Notes under the pieces: model-generated
The model's database searches: none
What the model saw: the letters and a program-made list of their open reading frames with translations, nothing else
Told to the model about the DNA's origin: nothing
Origin: Gemmatimonadota bacterium
Lineage (GTDB): Bacteria > Gemmatimonadota > Gemmatimonadetes > Longimicrobiales > Gaopeijiaceae
NCBI GenBank assembly: GCA_030428885.1
Contig: JAUIEJ010000003.1
Location: 248,001 to 312,000 of the forward strand
Direction of reading: 5' to 3'
Length of the DNA: 64,000 nucleotides
Shown: one piece after another, positions 45,521 through 55,038 of the stretch
How positions within the stretch are numbered: the first letter of the stretch is position 1
Layout of the letters: every line of letters starts with the position of its first letter
Program-made: the position numbers and the translations under genes

Positions 45521-46707
45521 GGGGAGGGGAGGGGATACCGCTCGAGGGTCTTGAGGTCGAAGGCGTCGACGTGGACGGCGTAGACCGCGTCGCGGCCGAA
45601 GCCCACCAGGATCCGGTCGGCCGGGAACCGGATGGACGCGGTGCGGCGCAGGTCCCCGTCGAAGACGTCGTAGAGGGCCGCCTCACCCGCGGGGAGCGAG
45701 CGCCGGACCCAGAAGCGGCCCCGGGGGTCCACGGCGCCGCTCCGGTCCACCCAGGGCCCCTTCTCGTCGGGCCAGGTCATGGAATCCAGGTCGGGGTCGC
45801 CGCCCAGCCCCCGGCTCATGCGCATGGACCGCTCGCCGTTCACATCGGTCATCTCGATGCCGATGCCGCCCCCCGAACTCTCCCGGGCCGCGGCCCACTC
45901 CTCCATCTCGCCCCGGCCCACGGGCACGTCGTCCATCTCCACCGGCGGGCCGCGGCGCACCGTACCGTCGGGGGCCACCCGGTCCACCCGGCGTTCCCCG
46001 GCCCGGGCCACGAACACCGCGCCGTCGGGGGCCGGAGCCCAGACGTCGGTGGGGGAGAGGGGAATGGGCTGGATGCTCACGCTCTGGTTGTTGGAGGAGC
46101 CGGAGGTGGACGAGGTGAACTCGGTGGTCTTGAGCCGGGTCACCGACGTGGGCTCCCCGTCCCGGGGCAGCCGGAAGAGGGGCACGGTGTCCGACGGCCC
46201 CCGGGGGCCCATGAAGGGCATCCCGGTGAAGTAGAGGGCGCCCGAACCGTCCACCCCGCCGGGAATGGCGATGGGCGGCGGGCCCGCGCTCCAGTCGCCC
46301 CGGGCGATGGGTTGGGTGGGGCCGAAGGTGCCGTCGGGCCCCAGGGCGGTGAGGCGGGCGTTGCCCAGGTCCACCAGGAGGGTGGAGTCGCCGGGAAGGG
46401 CCCACACGGCGTCGGGTTGGCGGTACTCGTCCGGGCCTTCGCCCAGCCCTCCCAGGGTGTCGGCGGCCTGGAGATCGGCGTCCAGCAGCACCAGGACCGT
46501 GGCCAGGGGGTCGGCCACCAGCACCCGACCGTCGGAGAGTTCCCGCACCGAGTTCACCACCGCGAACGACGCCTCGTGCACCGCCGTGGGCGCGCCCAGG
46601 GGCCGCTCCTGGGCCCCGGCGCCGCCGGCGGCCACGAGGATCGCCCCCAGGATCCCGGCCGCCCGCGCGCTCCGGCTGCGGATCCGCTCCATCGTTCCTG
46701 CACCCAT
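45517..46707 (-). CDS. Exported six-bladed beta-propeller-like protein
   Basis: 396 residues from ATG 46707, with GGGAGG about six bases ahead. A signal peptide (SARAAGILGAILVAAGGAGA, then QERP) leads into NHL/6-bladed-propeller-type repeats: SVRELSDGRVLVADPLATVLVLLD, AVWALPGDSTLLVDLGNARLTALG and PAPDGAVFVARAGERRVDRVAPDG. No enzyme motif. Lying directly before the regulator and kinase (4-base overlap), it may be a periplasmic ligand-sensing partner of that kinase. The very long upstream frame is antisense to the S9 gene's other frame and not coding. Confidence 0.8.
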   Translation of the reverse strand: MGAGTMERIRSRSARAAGILGAILVAAGGAGAQERPLGAPTAVHEASFAVVNSVRELSDGRVLVADPLATVLVLLDADLQAADTLGGLGEGPDEYRQPDAVWALPGDSTLLVDLGNARLTALGPDGTFGPTQPIARGDWSAGPPPIAIPGGVDGSGALYFTGMPFMGPRGPSDTVPLFRLPRDGEPTSVTRLKTTEFTSSTSGSSNNQSVSIQPIPLSPTDVWAPAPDGAVFVARAGERRVDRVAPDGTVRRGPPVEMDDVPVGRGEMEEWAAARESSGGGIGIEMTDVNGERSMRMSRGLGGDPDLDSMTWPDEKGPWVDRSGAVDPRGRFWVRRSLPAGEAALYDVFDGDLRRTASIRFPADRILVGFGRDAVYAVHVDAFDLKTLERYPLPSP

Positions 46708-46781
46708 GCCTGCCTCCCGTGGGATTCGTGATTCGTACCCTGTCTCCACCTTCGCACCGGGATGTGGAGATCTCGTGGAGG

Positions 46782-48881
46782 TCAGGGGCGGGGGCCCCGG
46801 AGCACCAGGCGGTCGATGAAGAACTCCATCATGCGGGGGCCGGCCACGGCGGTGTGCCCCCGGTCCGGCCCCACCTGCACCTCGAAGCTCTTGCCGGCCC
46901 GCTGGAGGGCGTCGATCAACTGGAGGGAGTTGGCGGGGTGGACGTTGTTGTCGGCGGTGCCGTAGTAGAGCAGCAGTTCCCCCTGGAGGTCGCCGGCGTG
47001 GACCACCGCCGATCCGGCGTCGTACCCGGCCTCGTTGTCCTGGGGGAGTCCCATGTACCGCTCGGTGTAGATGGTGTCGTAGTGGCGCCAATCGGTCACG
47101 GGCGACGACGCCGACGCCGCCCCGAACACGTCGGGGTGCCGGAGCAGGGCCATGACCGAGACGTAGCCGCCGTACGACGTGCCGAAGATGCCCACCCGGT
47201 CTCCGTCGATCCACGGGCGCTGGGCCAGGGCCCGCACACCGGAGGCCTGATCGTCCACCTCCACCGTGCCCAGGCGGCGGTAGATGGCGTCGAGGAACGG
47301 GCGCCCCCGACCCGCGGCGCTCCGGGAGTCCAGGGTGGCCACCACGAAGCCCAGCTCGGTGTACGGATGGGGCGTGGTGAACTGCTCCCGGGCCCCGTTG
47401 GTTTCGGGCCCGGCGTACACGCTCACCAGGAGGGGATAGGAGCGGGAGGGATCGAAGTCCGAGGGGGTGTGGAGCAGGCCGTAGAGGGGTGTGACGCCGT
47501 CGGCGGCCATGAATTCGAACAGTTCCACGGGGCGGAGGCCCAGCTCGTCCCACCGGGCGGTGTCGCTTTCGCCCAGGACCCGCACCACCGCCCCCTCGCC
47601 GTCCAGCACCCGGGTGAGGGGCGGCCGGTCGTGGGCTTCGGCCACGTCGATGATCCACCGCCCGTCGGGCGAGACGTCCACCGTGTGGTGGAGCGACGGA
47701 TCGGTGAGGCGCACGTCGCCCGACCCGTCCAGGTTCACCCGGTGGAGCTGGAGTTTCATGGGGTTGTCGCCGCTCCGGGCCCGGTACCAGAGCCGCCCCC
47801 CGGCCTCGTCCACCCGCTCCACCCCGGCCACCTCCACCTCGTGGCCGGTGAGGATGGCCAGACGGCGGCCGTCGAGATGGCGGAGTTCGTAGTTGCGCCA
47901 CCCCGAGGCCTCGGTGGCCCAGATGAACCGCTCGCCGTCGTCCAACCACACCAGCTCGGGGTGGTTTTCGACCCATCCGGTGGGCCATGCCTCCCGCACC
48001 ACGGTCCGGCAGCTCCCGCCGGCCGGGTCGCACGACGCCAGCTCCATGACGTTCTGGAGCCGGTTGGTGCGATGGATCAGGAGGCGGGACCCGTCGGGGC
48101 TCCACTCCACGGCGTACACGTAGTAGCCCACCACGTCCGGGGCCGACCGTGCGCCGTCCCGCACGTCGATGCGGGTGGTCTCTCCGGTCTCGACGTCGAA
48201 GACGTAGACGTCCACCACCGGGTTGCCGGTCCCGGCCTTGGGGTACGCCTCCACGTCCATGCGGCTCTGGATGAGGGTCTGGTCGAGCTGGAGGTAGTAG
48301 TCCTGCACCGGGCCCTCGTCGAAGCCGTAGAACGCCAGGCGCCGGGAGTCGGGCGACCACCACAGCGCCGTGTTCTGACCCAGTTCCTCGCCGTAGACCC
48401 ACGACGCGCTGCCGAACTTGGTGCGGGCCCGGGCGTCCCCTTCCGAGGTCACCTCCGTCTCCGAACCGTCGCCGTGGACGAGCACCACGTTCCGATCCCG
48501 GTACACGGCGGTGCGGCGGCCGTCGGGGGCTTCGGCTTCGGTGTACTGCCGGCCCCGGGCCGGTCGGCGGCCGCCGGCGGGGCCGGCGTCGGACGCCACC
48601 GGGCCCAGCTCCACCACGTCGTCGGCGCCGGCGTCCCACGCCCACCGCATCTCGCCGTCGGACCAGCTCCACCGGCCGCCGTCGTCGTCCCAGGCGCCCC
48701 GGAGGGCCCCGGACACCACGGCGCCCCGGAGTTGTGGAGCCACGGTGGCGTACCGGTCGTAGCCGGGCAGGGTGGGGAGCCGCTGCTGGGCGGCGGCCGC
48801 GCTCCCGGGCCCGGGGAGCCCCCCGGCCAGGGCCGTGACCAGGAGCAGAGCGGGGCGGGGAAGGAAGCCAGGACGGGGCAT
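46782..48881 (-). CDS. Dipeptidyl-peptidase IV-type serine peptidase (S9B)
   Basis: 699 residues with a signal peptide ([20 protein letters not shown]). The N-terminal propeller domain carries WVYGEELG, the double-Glu motif that binds the substrate N-terminus. The alpha/beta-hydrolase domain holds Ser569 in GTSYGGY, Asp644 in GTADNNVHP and His676 in DRGHTA. It removes dipeptides after proline or alanine in this family. First gene of the minus-strand run; the propeller gene starts 74 bases downstream. Confidence 0.94.
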   Translation of the reverse strand: MPRPGFLPRPALLLVTALAGGLPGPGSAAAAQQRLPTLPGYDRYATVAPQLRGAVVSGALRGAWDDDGGRWSWSDGEMRWAWDAGADDVVELGPVASDAGPAGGRRPARGRQYTEAEAPDGRRTAVYRDRNVVLVHGDGSETEVTSEGDARARTKFGSASWVYGEELGQNTALWWSPDSRRLAFYGFDEGPVQDYYLQLDQTLIQSRMDVEAYPKAGTGNPVVDVYVFDVETGETTRIDVRDGARSAPDVVGYYVYAVEWSPDGSRLLIHRTNRLQNVMELASCDPAGGSCRTVVREAWPTGWVENHPELVWLDDGERFIWATEASGWRNYELRHLDGRRLAILTGHEVEVAGVERVDEAGGRLWYRARSGDNPMKLQLHRVNLDGSGDVRLTDPSLHHTVDVSPDGRWIIDVAEAHDRPPLTRVLDGEGAVVRVLGESDTARWDELGLRPVELFEFMAADGVTPLYGLLHTPSDFDPSRSYPLLVSVYAGPETNGAREQFTTPHPYTELGFVVATLDSRSAAGRGRPFLDAIYRRLGTVEVDDQASGVRALAQRPWIDGDRVGIFGTSYGGYVSVMALLRHPDVFGAASASSPVTDWRHYDTIYTERYMGLPQDNEAGYDAGSAVVHAGDLQGELLLYYGTADNNVHPANSLQLIDALQRAGKSFEVQVGPDRGHTAVAGPRMMEFFIDRLVLRGPRP

Positions 48882-48914
48882 GAACGCACTCCGGAACGGT
48901 CGAGGTGGATCGGG

Positions 48915-48922
48915 CCAAGGTA
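48915..48922 (-). promoter_or_regulatory. TACCTTGG element upstream of the S9 peptidase gene
   Basis: On the minus strand TACCTTGG lies 33 bases before the ATG at 48881. It is identical to the element before the M14 gene. No clear -35 is seen. Confidence 0.25.
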
Positions 48923-49040
48923 CGCCCTCTCCCGGGGGGTGGACAGCACCGCTGGCACGGGGATTGCTCCCTCGTCGGGGCCTCTTCGATCTCCGTCGCG
49001 CCTCGAGCGGCGCGTCGCCATACCTTCCAGGATACGGTCC

Positions 49041-49670
49041 ATGCGCCTCGTGCCCTCGTCCCTCGGCTCCCTCGCCCTCCTCGCCGCCGTGGCGTGCCTC
49101 GCGGCCCCCTCACCCGCCGCGAGCCAGATCACGGTGGGGGCCCGCCTCGGGTGGAATCTCTCCGATCTCCGGGACCTCGACGAGATCGAGGTGAACCGGG
49201 AGTCGGCCACCGCCGGTGGGATCTACCTCAACGTGGGCGACGTCGTCTCGTTCCAGCCCGAGCTCCTGCTCTCGAAGCGGGAGGTGTCGCTTCTGGACGT
49301 CGGCGACGCCGCCGACCTCTCGGTGCCCTTCCGCCAGAACTTCGTGGAGGTGCCCCTCCTGGTGGTATTCCGGCCCGTGGACGCCCCCCTCCAGCCGTCG
49401 GTCTACGGGGGCGCCAGCGTCTCGTTCGAGACGGACTGCGAAACGTCGTACGGCGACGTGCCCGACTGCGAGGGATTCCTCGGCGCCGAAACCGACTCCC
49501 GGCTGTGGGCCGGGGTGGTGGGGGCGGGACTCCACCTCGACCTGGGACCCCTGGTCCTGGGGGTGGACGCCCGGTACAACCACGGGCTCACCGAACTGTC
49601 CCCGGCCACCGAGGCCAAGTGGAGCTACTGGACCGTGGGCATCGAAGCGGGCATCGGGTTGGGTCGCTGA
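49041..49670 (+). CDS. Small outer-membrane beta-barrel protein (PorT/OMP_b-brl type)
   Basis: 209 residues; signal peptide LGSLALLAAVACLAAPSPAA, then SQITVGARLGWNLSDLRD. The mature chain alternates polar and hydrophobic residues in about eight strands (VVSFQPELLLSKREVSL, NFVEVPLLVVFRPV, SVYGGASVSFETDCETSYG, LVLGVDARYNHGLTEL, KWSYWTVGIEAGIGLGR). The last strand ends in Gly-Arg rather than Phe. It matches the outer-membrane protein beta-barrel families common in Bacteroidota and Gemmatimonadota. Divergent from the first S9 gene and convergent with the second. Confidence 0.82.
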   Translation: MRLVPSSLGSLALLAAVACLAAPSPAASQITVGARLGWNLSDLRDLDEIEVNRESATAGGIYLNVGDVVSFQPELLLSKREVSLLDVGDAADLSVPFRQNFVEVPLLVVFRPVDAPLQPSVYGGASVSFETDCETSYGDVPDCEGFLGAETDSRLWAGVVGAGLHLDLGPLVLGVDARYNHGLTELSPATEAKWSYWTVGIEAGIGLGR

Positions 49671-49695
49671 CCCCCGCCCCATCGACCCACGATAC

Positions 49696-49734
49696 GAAGC
49701 GGGGCCCGGACCGCCTGGATCCGGACCCCGCTTC
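49696..49734. terminator. Bidirectional terminator between convergent genes
   Basis: Arms 49696-49710 and 49720-49734 pair over 15 positions with a single mismatch and a 9-base loop. It sits in the 88-base gap between the barrel gene (+) and the second S9 gene (-), so it can serve both. Confidence 0.6.
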
Positions 49735-49758
49735 GGTCTCTCGGCGCCCCGGGGGGCG

Positions 49759-52386
49759 TCAGCGGGTTCGGGCCCGCTCCCGCTGGAGGGGCACGATGTC
49801 GGCGTTCCAGTGGGGATCGCCCAGGAGGTGGCGCACGAAGTACTCGGCCCGGAGCCAGAACCAGTAGTCGCCCATGTTGCCGTAGCCGTGGCGCTGTCCC
49901 GGGAAGAGGAAGAAGTCGAAGCGCTTGCCGGCCCGGATCAGGGCCTCGGCCATGCGGTAGGTGCCGGCGGGGTGGACGTTGTTGTCGATGTCGCCGGTGG
50001 TGAGGAGCAGGTGGCCCTTCAGGTTGGCCGCCAGCTCGCTGTTGCCGTCGATGTCGTACTCGAAGCTCACCTCCCCGTCGTCGCCTTCCACCTCGTCCAC
50101 CCCGTGGTGGGTTTCCGACCACCAGCGGTTGTAGACGTCGTTCTCGTGGTTGCCCGACGACGAGACGGCCACCTTGAAGAAGTCGGGGTAGACCAGCATG
50201 GCGGCCGTGCTCATGAACCCTCCGCCGGAGTGGCCGTAGATGCCCACCCGCTCGAGGTCGATGAAGTCGTGGCGATCGGCCAACTGCTCCGCCGCCGCCT
50301 TCTTGTCGGCCAATCCGTAGTCCCGGAGGTTTCCGTACCCGTAGGAGTGGTACCACTTGCTCCGGGACGGATGGCCGCCCCGGTTCCCCACGGTGATGAC
50401 CACCATCCCGAACTGGGCCAGGCCCACTTCGTAGCGGCTCGTGGAGAACGCCTTGGCCACCGATTCGGTCTGGGGTCCCGGATACACGTACTCCACGATG
50501 GGATACACCTTGGTGGAGTCGAAATCGAAGGGCTTGTACATCACCCCGTAGAGGTCGGTGACCCCGTCGTCGGCCTTGACGGTGAAGGGCTCGGGAAAGC
50601 GGTAACCGGCGCCCAGGAGCTGGGAGAAGTCGGCCTCCTCCAGCTCCACCACCACGTCGCCCCGGGCGTTGAGCACCCGGGACGTGGGGGCGGTGTCCAC
50701 CCGGGAGTGGTTCTCCACGAAGAAGCGCCGGGACTCGCCGGGACTCACCCGGGAATCGAAGTCTCCGCCGTTGAGGAGCCGCAGCCCCGACCCGTCCAGG
50801 CCCACACGGTAGAGGTGCTGGTAATACGGGTCCCCGTCCTCCCGACCGGCGGCCATGAAGAACACGGTGCCCGTGCTCTCGTCGACCCCCTCGATGGACT
50901 GGACCGAGAAGGGCCCCTCGGTGAGCCGGTTCCGGAGGGTGCCGTCGGCGCCGTACCGGTAGATGTGGGCCCACCCGTCCCGCTCCGACCACCAGAGGAT
51001 GTCGCCGCTGGCCAGGCGCACCGGGGAGCGGGTCTCCTGATAGATGTTCATCCGCTCTTCCACCACGGTGCGCAGCACCTGCCCCGTGGCGGCGTCGGCC
51101 ACCATGACGTCGGTGCGGTGCCGGTCCCGGCTCAGGCGCATGAACCACAACTCGTCGGAGCCGTCGGCCAGCCAGAGGGCGCGACGGGGCTCGTCGGAGT
51201 CGGGATAGAAGAACTGGTCGTCGGTGAGCACCGACATGGACTGGTCCTTCCAGGGATCGTCGTCGACCTGGACCGCCTCCCGGGCCTCCAGGTCGTAGAT
51301 CCAGATCTCGTTCTGGGTGACGTTGTCCTCACCGGGCATGTCGTACTTGTACGTCTCGAGCTGGGGCCGGTCGTTGCCGGTGGAGTGGATCACCCACAGC
51401 TCGTCCACCTCCCGCTGGTCGGAGCGCACCAGGGCGAACCGCCGGGAGTCCTTGGACCACGACAGGGGCGCCCGCTTCCGTTCGTCGGCCTCCTCCTGGC
51501 GCTCGTCGTCGGTGGGCCCCCGACCCTCGCCGTACCAGCCGTAGTGCTCCACCCCGTCGTCGGTGAGCCGGATCTCGTCGACCTCCACGTCGGCTTCGGC
51601 CGAGTCGGCCTCCTCACCGGTTTTTCCCCGCCGGGCGTCCACGATGCGGGCGTAGTCGTCGCCCGACATCATGTAGAGGTCGTGGTTCCGTCCGAACACG
51701 ACCCAGGCCCCGTCGGGTGAGACGCTGGCCCACGAGGGGTGACTGTCGGGGTGATCGGCCTCGTCGAGCTCGGTGAGGGTCCGGGTGGCCACGTCGTATT
51801 CGAAGTAGTGGACCTTCTTCCGGGTCCGGGGGCGGGAGGGGCGCTGGCGCTCCTCCTGCTCGTCCTCCTGGACGTCGGTGGTGTCGGACTCCTCTTCGAT
51901 CTCCTCGTCCTGCGACGATTCCACCTCGAAGCGCAGGGTGCCGGGATCCACGAAGCGGATGCTCCGGATCGGCAGATGCCGCGCTTCGTAGGGATCGCCC
52001 GTGATGCGGGTGATCTCGGCGGCGATGCGGTCGCGATCGAAGATCTCCCGCTTCGACCCGGTGGTGGGGTCCACGATCCACCAGTGGTCGCCCTCGGCCG
52101 TCTCGTACGTGTACCAGAACGACTCGCTCCCCTCGATCCAGCGGGGCGAGACCGACGTGCTGTAGACCAGTTCGTCCATGCGGTACGGCGCCCACCGCCC
52201 GGCGAGGCCGTAGTTGGCCGAACCGGGTCCGCCGACCCACCCCAGGGGGCGGGGTGCCTCGGGCTGCCGGGGCATCTGGGCGCCCAGGGGCGTCGAGGCG
52301 GCCAGGAGCACGGCGGCCAGGGCCGTGCGGACGAAGAGGGCGGGGCGGCGCACCCGCTCGATGGGGACGGTAGCGCTTGGGACCAT
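49759..52386 (-). CDS. Second dipeptidyl-peptidase-type S9 serine peptidase
   Basis: 875 residues from ATG 52386 (AAGGA just ahead); signal peptide FVRTALAAVLLAASTPLGA, then QMPRQPE. The beta-propeller domain carries an unusual acidic insertion at about 160-185 (DEEIEEESDTTDVQEDEQEE). Catalytic residues are Ser720 (YGHSGGG), Asp801 (GDIDNNVHP) and His833 (QRHGYG). It is a distant paralogue of the 699-residue enzyme 3 kb away and longer. Exported. The open frame runs 786 codons upstream as a shadow of the permease gene. Confidence 0.93.
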   Translation of the reverse strand: MVPSATVPIERVRRPALFVRTALAAVLLAASTPLGAQMPRQPEAPRPLGWVGGPGSANYGLAGRWAPYRMDELVYSTSVSPRWIEGSESFWYTYETAEGDHWWIVDPTTGSKREIFDRDRIAAEITRITGDPYEARHLPIRSIRFVDPGTLRFEVESSQDEEIEEESDTTDVQEDEQEERQRPSRPRTRKKVHYFEYDVATRTLTELDEADHPDSHPSWASVSPDGAWVVFGRNHDLYMMSGDDYARIVDARRGKTGEEADSAEADVEVDEIRLTDDGVEHYGWYGEGRGPTDDERQEEADERKRAPLSWSKDSRRFALVRSDQREVDELWVIHSTGNDRPQLETYKYDMPGEDNVTQNEIWIYDLEAREAVQVDDDPWKDQSMSVLTDDQFFYPDSDEPRRALWLADGSDELWFMRLSRDRHRTDVMVADAATGQVLRTVVEERMNIYQETRSPVRLASGDILWWSERDGWAHIYRYGADGTLRNRLTEGPFSVQSIEGVDESTGTVFFMAAGREDGDPYYQHLYRVGLDGSGLRLLNGGDFDSRVSPGESRRFFVENHSRVDTAPTSRVLNARGDVVVELEEADFSQLLGAGYRFPEPFTVKADDGVTDLYGVMYKPFDFDSTKVYPIVEYVYPGPQTESVAKAFSTSRYEVGLAQFGMVVITVGNRGGHPSRSKWYHSYGYGNLRDYGLADKKAAAEQLADRHDFIDLERVGIYGHSGGGFMSTAAMLVYPDFFKVAVSSSGNHENDVYNRWWSETHHGVDEVEGDDGEVSFEYDIDGNSELAANLKGHLLLTTGDIDNNVHPAGTYRMAEALIRAGKRFDFFLFPGQRHGYGNMGDYWFWLRAEYFVRHLLGDPHWNADIVPLQRERARTR

Positions 52387-52526
52387 ATCCTTGGGACTCC
52401 TCACGAGGCGACGGGGACCCGGGCCGACCCCGGGCTTGCCCCACCGGCACCCTTGCCGGCGTCCCCTATTTGGCCCCGGGGGGTGCGGGGAGGCAACCCG
52501 TAGCGCATCCGACGGTCGTTGGCTAT

Positions 52527-52538
52527 ATAGAAATCTAT
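52527..52538 (+). promoter_or_regulatory. AT-rich palindrome before the ADOP permease gene
   Basis: ATAGA-AA-TCTAT is a perfect 12-bp palindrome inside an AT-rich island (GGCTATATAGAAATCTATTA) that stands out in very GC-rich DNA, 28 bases before the GTG start. It overlaps TATATA, a possible -10. It could be an operator, for instance for a PadR-type repressor, as such permeases often have one. Confidence 0.4.
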
Positions 52539-52566
52539 TAACAGGACTTCGGACGGAGGATGGGTC

Positions 52567-55032
52567 GTGGGTGGAGTGTGGAGAGACGTGGGGTACGCGG
52601 TGCGCACCCTCGTGCGGAGCCCCGGGTTCACCCTGGTGGCCCTGGTTTCGCTGGCCCTGGGGATCGGGGCGAACACCTCGATCTTCACCCTGGTGAACGC
52701 CATCCTGCTCCGGCCCCTCCCGGTCCACGAACCGGCCCGGCTCTACGACGTCTACACCCAGGACGGCTCCAACGCCGGCCGGAACCTGATTCCGGTCTCC
52801 ATCCCGAACTACGACGACCTCCGGGGCGCCACCCGGGCGTTCGACGACCTGGTGGCGGTCTTCTCCGGCGGCTTCTCCCTGGATCCGGGAGACGACGGCG
52901 AAACCCGGGGGGTCCCCGGGGCCGTGGTGTCGGGCAGCTACTTCGAGACCCTGGGGGTGGAGCCCGGCCTGGGCCGGCTCCTGGGGCCCGGCGACGACGG
53001 CGCCCCGGGCACCGGAGCCGTGGCGGTCCTGAGCCACGCCACCTGGTCGACCCGCTTCGGGGCCGACCCGGACGTGCTGGGCCGGACGATCCGCCTCAAC
53101 GGCGTGCCCTTCGAGGTGGTGGGGGTGGCGGCCCCGGGATTCCGGGGGCGGCGCACCCTCTCCGACGCCGAGCGGGTCTGGGTGCCGTTCTCCATGCTCT
53201 ACGAGGTGACCCCGCCGAGCCTCCACTTCTTCTTCGACGCCCGGCGGGCGCTGCCCATCGACATTTTCGGGCGCCTGGCTCCGGGGGTGACCCCCGACGC
53301 CGCCCGGGCCGAGCTGGCCACCCTGTCCCGACGCCTGGAGGCCGACCACCCCGACGACAACAGGGACCGGTCGTTCGAGATGGTGTCCACCGCCGCCGCC
53401 TCGGTGGGGGTCAACCAGCGGGAGAACCTGAACCGGTCCGGCGCCGCGGGCATGGTGGTGGTGGGGCTGATCCTCCTCATCGCCTGCGCGAATCTCGCCA
53501 ACCTCCTCCTGTCCCGGGCCGCGGGCCGCACCCGGGAACTCGCCCTCCGGGCCGCCCTGGGGGCCCGCCGCACCGCCCTGATCCGCCAGACCCTGGTGGA
53601 GAGCCTGCTCCTTTCGGTGGCCGGAGGCCTCCTGGGCCTCGCCCTGGCGGGGCAGGGCAGCCGCCTCCTCCTGAGTCTGGGGGCCGACCTCCTGCCCCCG
53701 GGAGGCGCCGTGGAGCCGGCCCTCGACGCCCGGGTGCTGGCCTTCACGGCGATCCTGGCGGTGGGCACGGGACTGCTCTTCGGAGCGGTGCCGGCGGTGC
53801 GGGCGGCCCGGACCGATCTCAACGGCCTCCTCAAGGAGGGGGGTCGGCAGGGCGGGGGGCTGGCCCGGAGTCCTCTGCGGAGCGGGCTGGTGGTGGCCGA
53901 AGTGGCGCTGGCGGTGGTGGGCCTCACGGGGGCGGGGCTGCTGCTCCGGAGCATGCACGCCGCCACGGTCGCCCCGGTGGGATACGAACTCCAGGGGCTG
54001 GGGGTGGTGGGGGTGCCCGTGGGACAGGGCCTCACCCCCGCCGAGGGGCTGGACCTCATGCGGCGGGTGCGGAGTGAGGCGCTGGGCGTGCCCGGGGTGA
54101 CGGCGGCCGGGTTCGCCGGCGTGACGCCCCTCAGCCCGGTCCCGGTGCGCACCTTCCTCCCCGAGGGCGCTCCGCCGGACCGGGCCAGCTCGTTCGTGTC
54201 GGTGATCCCGGTGATGCCGGGGTACCTCGAGACGTTGGGACTCCGGGCCGACCCCGGGCGGGTGCCCGACGACGACGATCTGGTGGAGGGGGCCCGGGCC
54301 GTGGCCGTGGTGAACCAGACCCTGGCCGAGCGGTACTGGCCCGGGGAAGACGCCCTGGGGCGCCGGTTCTCGTTCTACGCCGACTCGGTGGTGCGGGAGG
54401 TGGTGGGGGTCATCCCCACCGTGGCCTTCGAGCGGGCCGGCGAGGACCCCCAGCCCGCCGCCTACCTCCCCTGGTCCCAGTGGCCCCAGGGGTTCGGCGT
54501 GCTCCACGTCCGGGCGGCCGGCGACGACGCCGGGGCCCTGGGCGCCGTGACCGACCGCATCCGGGCGCTGGATCCGGACCTGAACCTCCAGGCGCCCCGG
54601 ACCGCCCGGGATCTGCAGTGGGACACCCTGCGGGCTCGCCGCATCGGGGCCGGCCTCGTGGGATCGTTCGCCGCGGTGGCCCTCATCCTGGCGGTGGTGG
54701 GCATCCACGCGGTGTTGTCCACCGTGAGCCGCCAGCGCACCCACGAGATCGGCGTGCGCATGGCGCTGGGCGCCCGTCCCGACGCCGTGCTCTGGATGGT
54801 GGTGCGCCAGGGCATGGCGCTGGTGGCGGTGGGGGTGGCCGTGGGACTGCTCGGTTCACTGGCCGCCGGGCGCCTGGTGCAGGACCTGCTCTTCGGCGTG
54901 GACGCCGCCGACCCCGTGACCCTGGTGGCCGTCCCCGGGATCCTGGGCGTGGTGGCCTTCGTGGCCTGCCTCGGCCCGGCGCTGCGGAGCACCCGCACGA
55001 GCCCGGCCCGGGCCCTCACGCCCGAGGGATGA
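52567..55032 (+). CDS. ADOP-type ABC transporter permease (FtsX/MacB fused duplicate)
   Basis: 821 residues. GTG 52567 has GGACGGAGGA ending six bases ahead. Start DVGYAVRTLVRSPGFTLVALVSLALGIGANTSIF is the usual opening of acidobacterial/gemmatimonadal duplicated permeases. MacB periplasmic core, FtsX helices at about 300-420, a second MacB core and a second FtsX block at about 690-810 (RTHEIGVRMALGARPDAV). No ATPase or PadR gene is adjacent in this window. Probably part of a MacB-like efflux or lipoprotein-handling exporter; substrate unknown. Confidence 0.9.
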   Translation: MGGVWRDVGYAVRTLVRSPGFTLVALVSLALGIGANTSIFTLVNAILLRPLPVHEPARLYDVYTQDGSNAGRNLIPVSIPNYDDLRGATRAFDDLVAVFSGGFSLDPGDDGETRGVPGAVVSGSYFETLGVEPGLGRLLGPGDDGAPGTGAVAVLSHATWSTRFGADPDVLGRTIRLNGVPFEVVGVAAPGFRGRRTLSDAERVWVPFSMLYEVTPPSLHFFFDARRALPIDIFGRLAPGVTPDAARAELATLSRRLEADHPDDNRDRSFEMVSTAAASVGVNQRENLNRSGAAGMVVVGLILLIACANLANLLLSRAAGRTRELALRAALGARRTALIRQTLVESLLLSVAGGLLGLALAGQGSRLLLSLGADLLPPGGAVEPALDARVLAFTAILAVGTGLLFGAVPAVRAARTDLNGLLKEGGRQGGGLARSPLRSGLVVAEVALAVVGLTGAGLLLRSMHAATVAPVGYELQGLGVVGVPVGQGLTPAEGLDLMRRVRSEALGVPGVTAAGFAGVTPLSPVPVRTFLPEGAPPDRASSFVSVIPVMPGYLETLGLRADPGRVPDDDDLVEGARAVAVVNQTLAERYWPGEDALGRRFSFYADSVVREVVGVIPTVAFERAGEDPQPAAYLPWSQWPQGFGVLHVRAAGDDAGALGAVTDRIRALDPDLNLQAPRTARDLQWDTLRARRIGAGLVGSFAAVALILAVVGIHAVLSTVSRQRTHEIGVRMALGARPDAVLWMVVRQGMALVAVGVAVGLLGSLAAGRLVQDLLFGVDAADPVTLVAVPGILGVVAFVACLGPALRSTRTSPARALTPEG

Positions 55033-55038
55033 CCGCGC

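Noticed and set aside
52387-54744. A 786-codon N-terminal extension of the second S9 peptidase
   Set aside because: It is antisense to the ADOP permease and compositionally random. The signal peptide starts at 52386.
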